Assembly (NCBI RefSeq): GCF_024178165.1
Contig: NZ_JAMZIE010000001.1
Coordinates: forward strand, 62,001 to 126,000
Reading direction: 5' to 3'
From: Halohasta salina
GTDB taxonomy: Archaea > Halobacteriota > Halobacteria > Halobacteriales > Haloferacaceae
DNA: 64,000 nucleotides
Below are positions 8,626 through 17,184 of the stretch, piece after piece. Below the pieces are notes generated by a model, which searched no databases, was not told where the DNA came from, and worked only from the letters and a program-made list of their open reading frames with translations. The position numbers and the translations under genes were made by a program. Numbering within the stretch: position 1 is the first letter of the stretch; every line of letters begins with the position of its first letter.

Positions 8626-9537
8626 TTACAGCAGGCCGGTCTTCTGGAGCTTCATCAGATCCTCGGTGTCGAGGGTCTCGCCCTCTTTGAATTTCTGATA
8701 AATGTCCTCGGCTTCCTGCTTCTCCTCTTCCATCTTCTCCTGGCGCTCGTCCTTCCGCTCTTCTTCTTCCTCTTTGTCCAGTTCGCGGAGTCGCTTCTGG
8801 ACGCGGACGAAGTCCTCGTGGTGGCGGTCGGCGGCCTCTTGGGCCTCGACGAACAGCTCGTGCATCTCGTCGGCCTTATCGCGGATCTCGTCGGCCTCGC
8901 GATAGGACTCGATCATCTGGTTGTGGTGCTCTTGGGCCTTGTCGGCCAGCTCGGTCACCTTCTGGTGGTGCTGGGAGGCCTCCGAACGGACTTCCTCGGC
9001 CTCCTCGACGAGCTCGTCGAGTTCACCGGTGTCGTCGACCTTCTCCTTCTTCTCGGCGAGTTCCTCGCGTTTGGCCTCGATCTTCTCGATGAGTTCACGC
9101 TCGTCCTCGGTCGAGAGCACCTCGGTCTGCTGCTGGAACTCGAGGTCTTCGATCTCGGATTCGAGCTCTTCGATGGACTTGCCATCGTCGAGCTCGAGGT
9201 CCTCCTTCATCTCCTCGACCTTGTTGAACAGCTTGTTGGCCTCGGCGTTGAGCTCGTTGCGGCTCTCCTTGTGCTCTTGGACCTGCTCGTTGAGCTCGTC
9301 GCGTTTCTCGCGGTGCTCTTGGGCCTCGTCGACCTTCTCGCGCGTCTTAGCGTTGAGGTCGTCGCGCTTGGAAGCGCGCTCGGAGGCCATCTGGTTCAGT
9401 TCGTTTCGCCGGTCTCGAAGCTGGCCAGCGAGTTTGATCAGCTTGCCTTTCGAGCCGTTTTCGAGCCGTTCGTCCGTGAACTCGACGTTGTCCGCTTCGT
9501 CGAGCGCTGCGATGTCGTATTCGTTGACTACACTCAT
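8626..9537 (-). CDS. Coiled-coil protein (COG1340-like)
   Basis: 303 residues, almost entirely charged heptad-repeat helix from about residue 30 to 290, extremely rich in Glu, Lys, Arg and Gln, with a short conserved C-terminal EGETLDTEDLMKLQKTGLL segment. This is the widespread haloarchaeal coiled-coil protein of the COG1340 type; its role is unknown, and phosphoserine-phosphatase-like annotations of relatives come from context only. The start ATG 9537 follows GGTTTCAATT. A GGTACC and a 16-base hairpin lie within the first 60 bases upstream. Confidence 0.85.
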   Translation of the reverse strand: MSVVNEYDIAALDEADNVEFTDERLENGSKGKLIKLAGQLRDRRNELNQMASERASKRDDLNAKTREKVDEAQEHREKRDELNEQVQEHKESRNELNAEANKLFNKVEEMKEDLELDDGKSIEELESEIEDLEFQQQTEVLSTEDERELIEKIEAKREELAEKKEKVDDTGELDELVEEAEEVRSEASQHHQKVTELADKAQEHHNQMIESYREADEIRDKADEMHELFVEAQEAADRHHEDFVRVQKRLRELDKEEEEERKDERQEKMEEEKQEAEDIYQKFKEGETLDTEDLMKLQKTGLL

Positions 9538-9884
9538 AATTGAAACCTCGGTACCATTGTTGCTCCGGACATGGCAGTGGCCTGCCACTGTGCGACCGAC
9601 CGTGGATAAGAGTTCCCGATCATTCTGCGTGCGATGCCACCAGCGCCGGAGGCGTTCTGGTACCTACCAATACCGCCGGACCCAATATAAATACTTCGGT
9701 GACGATGACTGTGGAAAGAGGTACCATACCGCCCGATTTCGACGCATGTGGCTTTTTGACATGGGTCGAGTTGATATATAAATGATCGGTACGAGGCGAA
9801 GACGAGTCGACAGCGGATACAGCCACCAGCTTCCCCGAAGGCGGAGATCGATTGATCTTTTCGACCTGCTCAGAGAGACGAGGT
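9538..9884. promoter_or_regulatory. 347-base intergenic region with promoters for the coiled-coil and DUF371 genes
   Basis: No convincing gene. It holds a perfect inverted repeat CAGTGG-cctg-CCACTG near 9574-9589, three GGTACC sites (9550, 9659, 9720), and two TATA-like tracts, AATATAAATA near 9684-9693 and GATATATAAATG near 9773-9784. A 26-28 codon frame ending at 9785 begins near 9699-9705, but the first TATA lies too close to its start for a leaderless message, so it is not called. Confidence 0.5.
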
Positions 9885-10313
9885 ATGGCACACGCCGAAG
9901 TCATCCACGCACGCGGGCACGAACACGTCCAGTCGACCCACGGAAGCACCTTCGAGGTCACCAGCGACGACTGGCTCACCCCCGCCGGCGATTGCATTCT
10001 CGCCATCGAGGCCGACCGTACGCCCGCCGACTTCAGCGAGGCGTTCGTCGAGGCTGCCCAGTCACACGACGCCGAGATCACGGCCACCCTCTCGACGGGC
10101 GACCACAGCCACACCATCACGGGCCGCGGCCACCCCGATCTCACCTACGAGGGCGACCGCAGCGCGGTCGGCCGCACCAGCGACTACGTCGACGACCGGA
10201 CGATCATGGTCGGAGCCGACGGCGCGGCCGCCGACGTTGACCGCGAGCTGGTCGACGCCCTCGCGGATGGCGCGGCGCTCACGGTCGAACTGCGGGTCGT
10301 AGTCGACGACTAA
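9885..10313 (+). CDS. DUF371 family protein
   Basis: 142 residues. The HARGHEHVQSTHGSTFEVT opening followed by LTPAGDCILAIEAD matches DUF371, a small archaeal protein family of unknown function. The start at ATG 9885 (MAHAEVIHARGH) is the family start; an in-frame ATG at 9852 is less likely. The last codons (TCGACGACTAA) are partly repeated twice just after the stop, at about 10324 and 10340, a small tandem duplication of the gene's 3' end. Confidence 0.85.
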   Translation: MAHAEVIHARGHEHVQSTHGSTFEVTSDDWLTPAGDCILAIEADRTPADFSEAFVEAAQSHDAEITATLSTGDHSHTITGRGHPDLTYEGDRSAVGRTSDYVDDRTIMVGADGAAADVDRELVDALADGAALTVELRVVVDD

Positions 10314-10394
10314 CACGCCGGTAGCCGACGACTAACATCAGCCGACGACTGTCGCTCGGGACACTTTTTCACGACCGGCGACCATGGGTCGACC

Positions 10395-11198
10395 ATGCCC
10401 GAGGAGCCAGCCGAGAACATCTCCGGCGGAGCCAGCGGCGGCGGCCGCGAGGCCAGTTTCGAGCCCGAAACGGCGGGGACACGGGCCGAGGCGGTCGTCG
10501 ACCAACTCGGCGAGCTGTACTGGCAGACGGCCTACGGCGGGCAGGACGCCGTCGAGTGTCTGGTGCGGACGATCCTCAGCCAAAACACCAGCGACAAGGC
10601 CAGCCAGCCGGCTCACGACGCGCTGATGGATCGGTACGGCGGCAGCGAGGTGGATCTCGTGGCGGCGCTGGCCGACGCCGAACAGTCGACGCTCGCCGAG
10701 ACGATCAGCGGTGCCGGCCTCTACAACCAGAAATCCGCGGTGATCATCGACGCCGCCACCGAGATCCGCGCGGAGTTCGAGACCGCCGCCGACTTCGACG
10801 CCTTCGTCAAAGACGAATCGCCCGCAACGGTCCGCAAGCGGCTGCTCGATATCCACGGCGTCGGCCCGAAAACCGCCGACTGCGTGTTGTTGTTTGCGGG
10901 CGGCCGCGGGGGCGTCTTTCCGGTCGACACTCACGTCCATCGGATCGCCCGCCGGATGGGGCTGGCCGATCCCGACGCCGACCACGAGGCCGTCCGCGAG
11001 GCGCTGGAAGCCGCCGTTCCGGCCGCGAAATGCGGTTTCGGCCACACGGCGATGATCCAGTTCGGCCGGGAGTACTGTTCGGCACGCAAGCCGGCGTGTC
11101 TCGACGGGCCCGAAGCCTGCCCGCTGTACGACTCCTGTGACCGCGTGGGCGTCGACGAGATCGACGAGCGGGTGGTCGACCCCGCCGACGCCGACTGA
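10395..11198 (+). CDS. nth: Endonuclease III (DNA glycosylase/AP lyase)
   Basis: 267 residues. The helix-hairpin-helix LLDIHGVGPKTADCV carries the catalytic Lys159, and Asp178 of FPVDTHVHRI is the second catalytic residue. Four cysteines (228, 235, 242, 248) form the iron-sulfur loop. The enzyme excises oxidised pyrimidines and nicks the strand in base-excision repair. The N-terminal ~25 residues are a Gly/Glu-rich extension seen in halophiles. Odd point: cysteine spacing is x6-x6-x5 rather than the classic x6-x2-x5. Confidence 0.93.
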   Translation: MPEEPAENISGGASGGGREASFEPETAGTRAEAVVDQLGELYWQTAYGGQDAVECLVRTILSQNTSDKASQPAHDALMDRYGGSEVDLVAALADAEQSTLAETISGAGLYNQKSAVIIDAATEIRAEFETAADFDAFVKDESPATVRKRLLDIHGVGPKTADCVLLFAGGRGGVFPVDTHVHRIARRMGLADPDADHEAVREALEAAVPAAKCGFGHTAMIQFGREYCSARKPACLDGPEACPLYDSCDRVGVDEIDERVVDPADAD

Positions 11199-11237
11199 GA
11201 CGTCGCTGTGGGGTGGCTCTCGTCGACAGCCCGGCGA

Positions 11238-11699
11238 TCAGCAGCCGGTCGTGTTGATCGGACCGGAGATCGGTGGCTCGCTTTCCTCGTGGTCGAGGCT
11301 ACCGCTGCCGAGCATCGGTAGCTCGAACCGGTAGTCGTAGATGATCGAAAAAGCCGCGAAGGGGTCGTTGAGGAACGCGCCGACGCTCTCGATGCCGTCG
11401 AAGGCGACGCCGGTTTTGAGCTCGATGATCGGCGGGCCGTCGATCGACCCCGACAGTTCGATCCCGACCGCGCCGGGACCGCCGAGGTTCGTCAACAGCG
11501 AGAGGTGGAGCACCATCCCGATCTGCGGCCCCTGCGTGCCGATGGTGAACTCGTAGCCCTCGCTGGGGAAACAGCCGTTGGCACTGTCACCACCGGCTGC
11601 CGGGCCGGTCGGCGACGGTGCCGCAGTGGCGACGGGTGCGGCCAGCGGTACCGTTACCACCAGCAGACAGCAGATGACGGCCGCGACCCGCAAGTCCAT
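11238..11699 (-). CDS. Small secreted protein of unknown function
   Basis: 153 residues with a Sec-type signal peptide (hydrophobic residues 5-24, AATAA-like cleavage near 26). The mature part has only two cysteines, one near its start (GCFPSEGYEF) and one as the final residue (NTTGC), which could form a disulfide. Gly/Pro-rich, few lysines, no recognised domain. It lies between nth (convergent) and the methylglyoxal synthase gene (same strand, 62 bases upstream). Confidence 0.7.
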   Translation of the reverse strand: MDLRVAAVICCLLVVTVPLAAPVATAAPSPTGPAAGGDSANGCFPSEGYEFTIGTQGPQIGMVLHLSLLTNLGGPGAVGIELSGSIDGPPIIELKTGVAFDGIESVGAFLNDPFAAFSIIYDYRFELPMLGSGSLDHEESEPPISGPINTTGC

Positions 11700-11761
11700 A
11701 GCTGTACCTTCTCGCGGGTCGGGTTAAACACCACGGTGAACTGACCGGTCGACGCGCCGGC

Positions 11762-12127
11762 TTACGCGAACAGTTGGTCGACCAGCAGTTCGGCCGACGC
11801 GAGGTTGGTCGCCAGCGGCACGTCGTGGACGTCACAGAGCCGCAGTAGCGCGCTGATATCGGGCTCGTGTGGCTGAGCCGTCAGTGGGTCCCGGAGGAAG
11901 ATCACCCCGTCGCAGGTTTCCTCGGCGATCTCGCCGCCGATCTGCATGTCGCCGCCCAGCGGTCCCGACTCCTTGCGCTCGATGTCGAGGTCGGTGACCT
12001 CCATCAGCCGCTTGCCGGTCGTCCCGGTGGCCATCAACTCGGCGGTCGACAGCGCCTCCTCGTGGTCGCTCGCAAACGCCATCAGATCGTCTTTCTTCTT
12101 GTCGTGGGCAATCAGTGCGAGTCGCAT
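11762..12127 (-). CDS. mgsA: Methylglyoxal synthase
   Basis: 121 residues, a compact MgsA domain: [11 protein letters not shown] phosphate-binding start, TGTTG loop, catalytic Asp60 in [11 protein letters not shown], and [12 protein letters not shown]. It converts dihydroxyacetone phosphate to methylglyoxal plus phosphate. MgsA is scarce in archaea but present in many haloarchaea, where it bypasses lower glycolysis when phosphate is short or is used in C3 metabolism. An aldo/keto reductase follows upstream on the same strand (stop 59 bases before) and might reduce the toxic product. A GGTGACAGTCACC palindrome lies upstream of the TATA. Confidence 0.93.
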   Translation of the reverse strand: MRLALIAHDKKKDDLMAFASDHEEALSTAELMATGTTGKRLMEVTDLDIERKESGPLGGDMQIGGEIAEETCDGVIFLRDPLTAQPHEPDISALLRLCDVHDVPLATNLASAELLVDQLFA

Positions 12128-12168
12128 TCGTTCCCCCGTCGGTCCCCCGCTCGCTTAATACTCCTGTT

Positions 12169-12181
12169 GGTGACAGTCACC
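12169..12181. promoter_or_regulatory. 13-base palindrome upstream of mgsA
   Basis: GGTGACAGTCACC is a perfect palindrome around a central A, placed ~10 bases upstream of an AGTATTAAG TATA-like element (about 12152-12160) that lies 25-33 bases before the mgsA ATG. The site shares the TGACAGT core with repeats at 3874-3917 and 46213-46239. Confidence 0.5.
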
Positions 12182-12186
12182 GGGGG

Positions 12187-13275
12187 CTACTCGAACACCG
12201 TGTCGAACGCCGTCGCCCCCAGCGGGTCGAACGTTCCCGCAGCGACGTTCTCGGCGACGTGGTCGACCGACCGCATGCCGACCAGCGACGTGGTGACGCC
12301 GGGGGCGCTCCGGGCGAAGTTGATCGCCCGCTGGGCTGCGGTGTCGCCCGACAGTTCCGCGTCGACCGCGGGCGGGATCGCCGCCGCGAGATCACCCTGT
12401 CCGATCGAGGCGCTGGTGACGACCGACAGTCCCGACTCGTGGGCGTATTCGAGCGTGCTCACCGGCCCCTCGTCGGTCGGCTGCGATTTGACGGTGAACG
12501 CGTCGGCCATCTCGACGTTGAACGGGAGTTGGAGCGCCTGTAGGCCGTGATTGTCGACGCCGACAGTCTCGGCGGCCGCCACCGCACGGTCGAGCACCGC
12601 CGGCAGCGAGAGGTACTGTTCGTGGCCTTGGGGCACCCGAAACGCTTGCCACGTCGCTAGCCCGTAGCCGCCGATTTCGCCGGCCGCTCGGCGGCGTTCT
12701 AACAGTTCGAAGGCGGTCTTTAATTGTTCGTAGACGGCCTCACGGTCGTTTTCGAGCAGTTGTGTCTCGGGATTATGAAGGTAATAACAATCAATCCGGT
12801 CGACACCGAGGTTCGAGAGCGACCGGTCGACCATCGCGTCGACGAAGCCCGGCGAAAGCGAGTGGCTCCCCTGGACTAACGATTCGGGGTCGACTATCCC
12901 CGGTTCGACGAACTGCTCGCGGATGTACCGGCCGGGGTCTTCGGGTCGCTCGCCGTCGAACGGCAGAAACCCGCCCTTCGTCGAGACGACGACGGACTCC
13001 CGGTCGACGTCTGCCCGCCGGAGGGCTTCGCCGACGGCGCGCTCGCTACGCTGACACCGGTAGTTGATCGCGGTGTCGACGTGGTTGATCCCGTGTTCGA
13101 GCGCCGTTTCGACGGCCGCGACGTACTGGGCGTCGACCGTGTCGGTCGGCTCGCCGAGGTAGGTGCCGATGCCGACCGACGAACAGACGCCCGGTGGGAA
13201 GCGCCGGAAGTAGGTACGGCCGAAGCTGTCGCCGAACCGGTCGCGGTAGGCCCACGTGCCGTCTGCGGTTGCCAT
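12187..13275 (-). CDS. Aldo/keto reductase, aryl-alcohol dehydrogenase-like subfamily
   Basis: 362 residues with the AKR catalytic set: Asp67 and Tyr72 in HVDTAINYRC, Lys100 in VVSTKGGF, His in YYLHNPE. It is longer than the AKR at 5550-6383, with a C-terminal SLVGMRSVDHVAENV cofactor segment. Substrate unknown. Its position 59 bases upstream of mgsA on the same strand suggests, but does not prove, a part in methylglyoxal or other aldehyde reduction. The GTG-free start at ATG 13275 has a TTTATTCGAG AT-rich element about 20-30 bases upstream. Confidence 0.88.
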   Translation of the reverse strand: MATADGTWAYRDRFGDSFGRTYFRRFPPGVCSSVGIGTYLGEPTDTVDAQYVAAVETALEHGINHVDTAINYRCQRSERAVGEALRRADVDRESVVVSTKGGFLPFDGERPEDPGRYIREQFVEPGIVDPESLVQGSHSLSPGFVDAMVDRSLSNLGVDRIDCYYLHNPETQLLENDREAVYEQLKTAFELLERRRAAGEIGGYGLATWQAFRVPQGHEQYLSLPAVLDRAVAAAETVGVDNHGLQALQLPFNVEMADAFTVKSQPTDEGPVSTLEYAHESGLSVVTSASIGQGDLAAAIPPAVDAELSGDTAAQRAINFARSAPGVTTSLVGMRSVDHVAENVAAGTFDPLGATAFDTVFE

Positions 13276-13321
13276 ACTCCGGCTAGCCGGTCGGCTCGAA
13301 TAAACACGGTGTTCCGAACCG

Positions 13322-14503
13322 CTAGATCTCGCCGGACATGGAGGCGAACAGCCGATCGATCAGCGCCTCCCGGGGGACGGTGTCGGTGCCGATCGGCTCG
13401 CCGCCGTCGGAGAGCTGGGGCTGGGGGGCGATCTGGCCGCCACCCATACGCGCGTGGCCGCCCGCACTCGCGTTCGAGATCCCGTCGGTGACGCTTTCGA
13501 GCACCTGTCCCATGTGGACGCGGTCGTCCCGCGACCGCCCCGAGAGGTGGATCGTGCCGTCCTTCTCGCCGGCGATGACGACCGCCGTTACCCCTTCGAG
13601 CCGGATGATTTCGTCGGCGGCCTGCGGGATCGCATCGGCGTTCGAGACCGTTCCTACGTCCGAGACCGCAAACGAGCCCTCGATCCGGCGGCCGGCGATC
13701 GCTCGGGCCTTGATTTCGAGGACTTCGGCGTCGACCTCGGGGTTGGCGATCCGGTCGAGTTTGTCCCCGTCGACCCCCGGATGGAGGTAGGAGGCCGCCT
13801 CGAAGTCGACCGCGCTCGCGCCGACGGTCAGATCTTTGGTGTCCGAGAGGATCCCGTACAGCAGTCCCGTGGCGGCCGCCGATGGGAGGACGTACTTCGC
13901 GCCGGTCTCGCTGGCGTGCTGGTCGGCCGGCACCGGCACCGCGCCGATGTCCTCGAAGTACTCGGCGACGATGCTCGCACAGGCCCCGTAGTCGGTCCGC
14001 ACGTCTGTAAACAGCTCGCCGGTCCCCTCGCCGGGGTGGTGGTCGATGACCGCCAGCGGCAAGATCCCCTCCGCACCGGTAAACCCGCGCGGCGAGTTGT
14101 GGTCGACCAATACGACCGACTCGGCGGCGAGATCGGTGACGTGTTCGATGTTGTCCAGTTCCAGATCCAACACCGTCCGGAAGGCGCGGTTCTCTTGGTG
14201 TCTGATCTGGCCGGGGTACTGGATCGTCACCTCGGTGTCGACCTGCGCGGCGAGGGCGGCGATCGCCGTCGCCGAGGCCATCGCGTCGGGGTCAGGGTTC
14301 GGGTGGAGCAACACCGCCACCGCCTCCTGATCGGCGAGGAGTCCTCTGAACCGCTCGCCGTTGGACTGCCGCAGCCACCGGTAGACGATTGCAGCCGCTC
14401 CCACCGTTCCCACGATGACAACGATCGCAACGAACAGCTCGGTCCGCGAGCCGACGAACTCTTCGATCACCGCGAAGACCCCGCCGACAGCTAGCTGCCC
14501 CAT
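13322..14503 (-). CDS. Membrane-anchored DHH family phosphoesterase
   Basis: 393 residues. One N-terminal membrane helix (about residues 21-40) is followed by a DHH domain with LHPNPDPDAMAS, VLVDHNSP and the signature DHHPGEG, then a DHHA1 domain ending GGHARMGGGQIA. The fold belongs to RecJ/nanoRNase/cyclic-dinucleotide phosphodiesterases; tethering at the membrane recalls bacterial c-di-AMP phosphodiesterase GdpP, though no PAS or GGDEF part is present. ATG 14503 is preferred over an upstream TTG; a CTTATTGG TATA-like box lies ~25 bases before it, suggesting a leaderless message. Confidence 0.85.
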   Translation of the reverse strand: MGQLAVGGVFAVIEEFVGSRTELFVAIVVIVGTVGAAAIVYRWLRQSNGERFRGLLADQEAVAVLLHPNPDPDAMASATAIAALAAQVDTEVTIQYPGQIRHQENRAFRTVLDLELDNIEHVTDLAAESVVLVDHNSPRGFTGAEGILPLAVIDHHPGEGTGELFTDVRTDYGACASIVAEYFEDIGAVPVPADQHASETGAKYVLPSAAATGLLYGILSDTKDLTVGASAVDFEAASYLHPGVDGDKLDRIANPEVDAEVLEIKARAIAGRRIEGSFAVSDVGTVSNADAIPQAADEIIRLEGVTAVVIAGEKDGTIHLSGRSRDDRVHMGQVLESVTDGISNASAGGHARMGGGQIAPQPQLSDGGEPIGTDTVPREALIDRLFASMSGEI

Positions 14504-14505
14504 AC

Positions 14506-14566
14506 GTCCCACGTCATCGTCGTCCAATAAGAAGGTTGGCAGCGTTTACGTCGGTTCACGTGGGAC
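14506..14566 (-). promoter_or_regulatory. Inverted repeat flanking the DHH gene promoter
   Basis: GTCCCACGT (14506-14514) and ACGTGGGAC (14558-14566) are perfect 9-base complements, 43 bases apart. One arm sits 3-11 bases upstream of the ATG and the other about 60 bases upstream, with the TATA-like box between them. Confidence 0.4.
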
Positions 14567-14652
14567 AAAATACGTCGGAGCGTCGCTGGCCGCCGAGAGA
14601 CGGCTCCTACGGGCCGCCAGCACCCAGCATGGCCGGCCGTCGTAGCCGGTGG

Positions 14653-15561
14653 CTACTCCGCGTCGCGGTTTCGGTAGGCGTCGATTACGTCGCGGTAGCC
14701 TGCACGAAACGTGGGATACTCCAGCGAGTATCCCAGTTCGCGGAGTTTCTCGTTGGAACACCGCTTGCTCGTGGCGATCCGTCGACGCGCCGCCTCGGAG
14801 AGCCCTTCGTCGGTAAGTCGCTGCTGTTTCGTCCGTTTCGGCGGACTGTCGACGCCGCATTCGTCGGCCAGCCAGTCGGCGAACGTCCACTTGTCGACCG
14901 GTTCGTCGTCGGTCACGAGCACCACTTCGTCGCGCGCGCGGTCGGCAGTCAGCAGGTACACGACCGCGCCCGCGGCGTCCGCGCGGTGGACCATGTTCAG
15001 ATAGCCCTCGGTGACCGGCCCCTTGATGTAGCGCTCCAGTCGGTAGCGGTCGGGGCCGTAGAGCCCGGAGAACCGGGCGACAGTGCCGTCGATCCCCTGT
15101 TCCGCGCTCCGCTGGCGGGCGACGCGTTCGGCCTCGGCGAGCACGCGGGTCTTGTCGGTCGTCGGCTCCAGCGGCGTCGACTCGTCGACCCACTCGCCGT
15201 CGTGGTCGCCGTAGACGCCCGTACTGGAGGTGTACACCAGCCGGTCCGGTGGGTCCGCTCGACTGCCGTACTCGTCGATGGCGTCGGCGAGGGCCGTGAC
15301 GTAGATCTCGCGGGCCGCCTCGGCGTCTCGGCCGCCCGAGGAGGCCGCGAACACCAGCCAGTCGGCGTCGGGGAGGCCGGCGATGTCGTCGGGGTCGGTG
15401 AGGTCGGCCCGGTGGGCCGTGAAGCCGGCGTCCTCGATGGCCGCCGCGCCCTCGTCGGAACGACGAACACCGACGACGTCGTGACCCGCCGCCGTGAGTT
15501 GTCGACCGAGTTCGATCCCGATGTAGCCACAGCCGAGGATGACGACGCGCGCGCGGTCCAT
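14653..15561 (-). CDS. Extended SDR / NAD-dependent epimerase-like protein
   Basis: 302 residues with the N-terminal NAD(P)-binding VVILGCGYIGIELG, then LVFAASSG and VYTSSTGVYGDHDG, the extended-SDR active-site region. It resembles the SDR_a5/YeeZ group, whose substrates are unknown. The start ATG (15559-15561) touches the stop codon of the upstream DUF5791-like gene, indicating one operon with coupled translation. Confidence 0.85.
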   Translation of the reverse strand: MDRARVVILGCGYIGIELGRQLTAAGHDVVGVRRSDEGAAAIEDAGFTAHRADLTDPDDIAGLPDADWLVFAASSGGRDAEAAREIYVTALADAIDEYGSRADPPDRLVYTSSTGVYGDHDGEWVDESTPLEPTTDKTRVLAEAERVARQRSAEQGIDGTVARFSGLYGPDRYRLERYIKGPVTEGYLNMVHRADAAGAVVYLLTADRARDEVVLVTDDEPVDKWTFADWLADECGVDSPPKRTKQQRLTDEGLSEAARRRIATSKRCSNEKLRELGYSLEYPTFRAGYRDVIDAYRNRDAE

Positions 15562-15990
15562 CTACGCCCTCCGGCCGTCGATCACCGACTGGATCGCCGC
15601 CAACTGATCGAGCGTCATCGGCGTTCGGCCCTCGATGGCCTGCTGGATCTCTTGGCCCGTGAGATCGACCTCGACGTTGGCGGCGATCGTGTCGACGTCC
15701 AACACGCCGGTGGTCATCCCCATCAGCAGGTGGTCCCGAAGCTCGAAGACGATCGCCTCGGCGTCCGGCTGGTCGGGGTCGACCGCGAGAACGGCGGCGG
15801 CCTCCTCGACGGTGAAGTTGGGTGAGTCGCCCGCGGCCAGCGCCTCGATCCGGTCGGCCTCAACGTCGGTTTCGGCGTCGACTGTCCCGGGGCCGACCGC
15901 CTCGACCGTCGACCGAAGCACATCCGCGTAGGCAGTCCGCAGCGCCGACGGCGTGGGCTCCGAGCCCTCCTCGGCAACGTCGTGTAACAT
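15562..15990 (-). CDS. DUF5791-like haloarchaeal protein
   Basis: 142 residues, acidic, helical, with N-terminal MLHDVAEEG and a C-terminal 'MTLDQLAAIQSVIDGRR' segment; it resembles the haloarchaea-only DUF5791. No catalytic motif seen. ATG 15990 is the family-like start. It is the first gene of a two-gene operon with the SDR gene downstream, the stop and next start being contiguous. Confidence 0.75.
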   Translation of the reverse strand: MLHDVAEEGSEPTPSALRTAYADVLRSTVEAVGPGTVDAETDVEADRIEALAAGDSPNFTVEEAAAVLAVDPDQPDAEAIVFELRDHLLMGMTTGVLDVDTIAANVEVDLTGQEIQQAIEGRTPMTLDQLAAIQSVIDGRRA

Positions 15991-16092
15991 ACACCGTCTT
16001 GCCCGCGCGGTTGCAAAACGGTTGTCACTGCGGAGTTCCGGGCGGGAAACTCGTGGGGAACATTCAAGCAGTATGATGAGCCACCTACAGGT

Positions 16093-17184
16093 ATGAAATC
16101 CGTCCTCGTAGGTATCGGGCAGGCCGGCGGGAAGCTGTCGACCGCGCTGGCGGAGTTCGACGAGCAGATGGGGTTCGGAGCGGTCCGGGACGCGCTGGCG
16201 GTCAACACCGCCGCCGCGGATCTCCAGTCGATCCCCCTCGATACCGTCCTGATCGGCCAGGACAAGGTCAGCGGCCACGGCGTCGGCGGCGACAACGAAC
16301 GCGGCGCTGAAATCATGCAGGCCGACGCCGATCAGGTCCTCGATGCCCTCGGCGGCCGGATCACCTCGGAGACGGAAGCAATATTTGTCGTCGCCGGGCT
16401 CGGCGGCGGCACCGGTTCGGGCGGTGCGCCGGTGTTGGTCCGCCGGCTCAGCCGGATCTACGACGTCCCGGTGTACGCGCTGGGCGTGCTGCCGGGCTCC
16501 GACGAGGGGGCGCTGTATCAGGTCAACGCCGGCCGGTCGCTGAAGACGCTGGCCGGCGAGGCCGACGCGACCTTGTTGATCGACAACGACGCGTGGAAAG
16601 CCGAAAGCGAGAGCCTCAGCGAGGGGTACGAGGCGATCAACGAGAACATCGCCCGCCGGGTGGGGCTGCTGTTGGCCGCCGGCGAGGCCACCGAAGGAGT
16701 CGCCGAAAGCGTCGTCGACTCCTCGGAGATCATCAACACCCTCCGGTCGGGCGGTATCGCCGCCTTGGGCTACGCCAGCGCGCCTGCCGCCGAGGAGGCC
16801 GCCGAGAACATCTCGCTGATCACGAGTACGACCCGCAACGCCGTGCTGACCGGGTCGAGCCTGCCGGGGGCGACGACCGCCGACGCGGCGCTGGTGGTCG
16901 TCGCCGGCCAGCCCGAGCGGATCTCCCGGAAGGGCGTCGAGAAGGCCCGCCGGTGGGTCGAGGAGGAAACCGACAGCATGCAGGTCCGCGGCGGGGATTT
17001 CCCGATCGACAGCAGCCGGCTGGCCTCGCTCGTGCTGTTGGGCGGACTCGAACGCTCCGACCGCATCGAGCGCTTTTTCGCCCGCGCCGAGCAGGCCGCC
17101 AGCGAGGCCGAAGAAGTCGAGACCGTGGGGGCCACCGAGGCCGACAAAACGTTCCAGAACGACGAACTCGACGGCCTATTTTAG
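16093..17184 (+). CDS. cetZ: CetZ-type tubulin/FtsZ-superfamily GTPase
   Basis: 363 residues. The N-terminus KSVLVGIGQAGGKL, the NTAAADL turn and the GTPase signature GLGGGTGSGGAP identify the archaeal CetZ group rather than FtsZ. CetZ proteins polymerise and, in Haloferax, CetZ1 and CetZ2 control cell shape and motility. The C-terminus ends in an acidic linker and FQNDELDGLF, a possible partner-binding tail. The last nine bases overlap the 3' end of the convergent phosphodiesterase-like gene. Which paralogue this is cannot be told without a tree. Confidence 0.9.
   Translation: MKSVLVGIGQAGGKLSTALAEFDEQMGFGAVRDALAVNTAAADLQSIPLDTVLIGQDKVSGHGVGGDNERGAEIMQADADQVLDALGGRITSETEAIFVVAGLGGGTGSGGAPVLVRRLSRIYDVPVYALGVLPGSDEGALYQVNAGRSLKTLAGEADATLLIDNDAWKAESESLSEGYEAINENIARRVGLLLAAGEATEGVAESVVDSSEIINTLRSGGIAALGYASAPAAEEAAENISLITSTTRNAVLTGSSLPGATTADAALVVVAGQPERISRKGVEKARRWVEEETDSMQVRGGDFPIDSSRLASLVLLGGLERSDRIERFFARAEQAASEAEEVETVGATEADKTFQNDELDGLF

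Noticed and set aside
9699-9785. Small gene of 26-29 codons ending in GTCGAGTTGATATATAAATGA
   Set aside because: The TATA is only ~12-20 bases before the possible starts, the peptide is not acidic, and no second line of support exists.
10324-10355. Short tandem copies of the DUF371 gene end as a mobile-element footprint
   Set aside because: Only about 10-18 bases are repeated, no inverted ends or target duplication are seen; replication slippage is enough.
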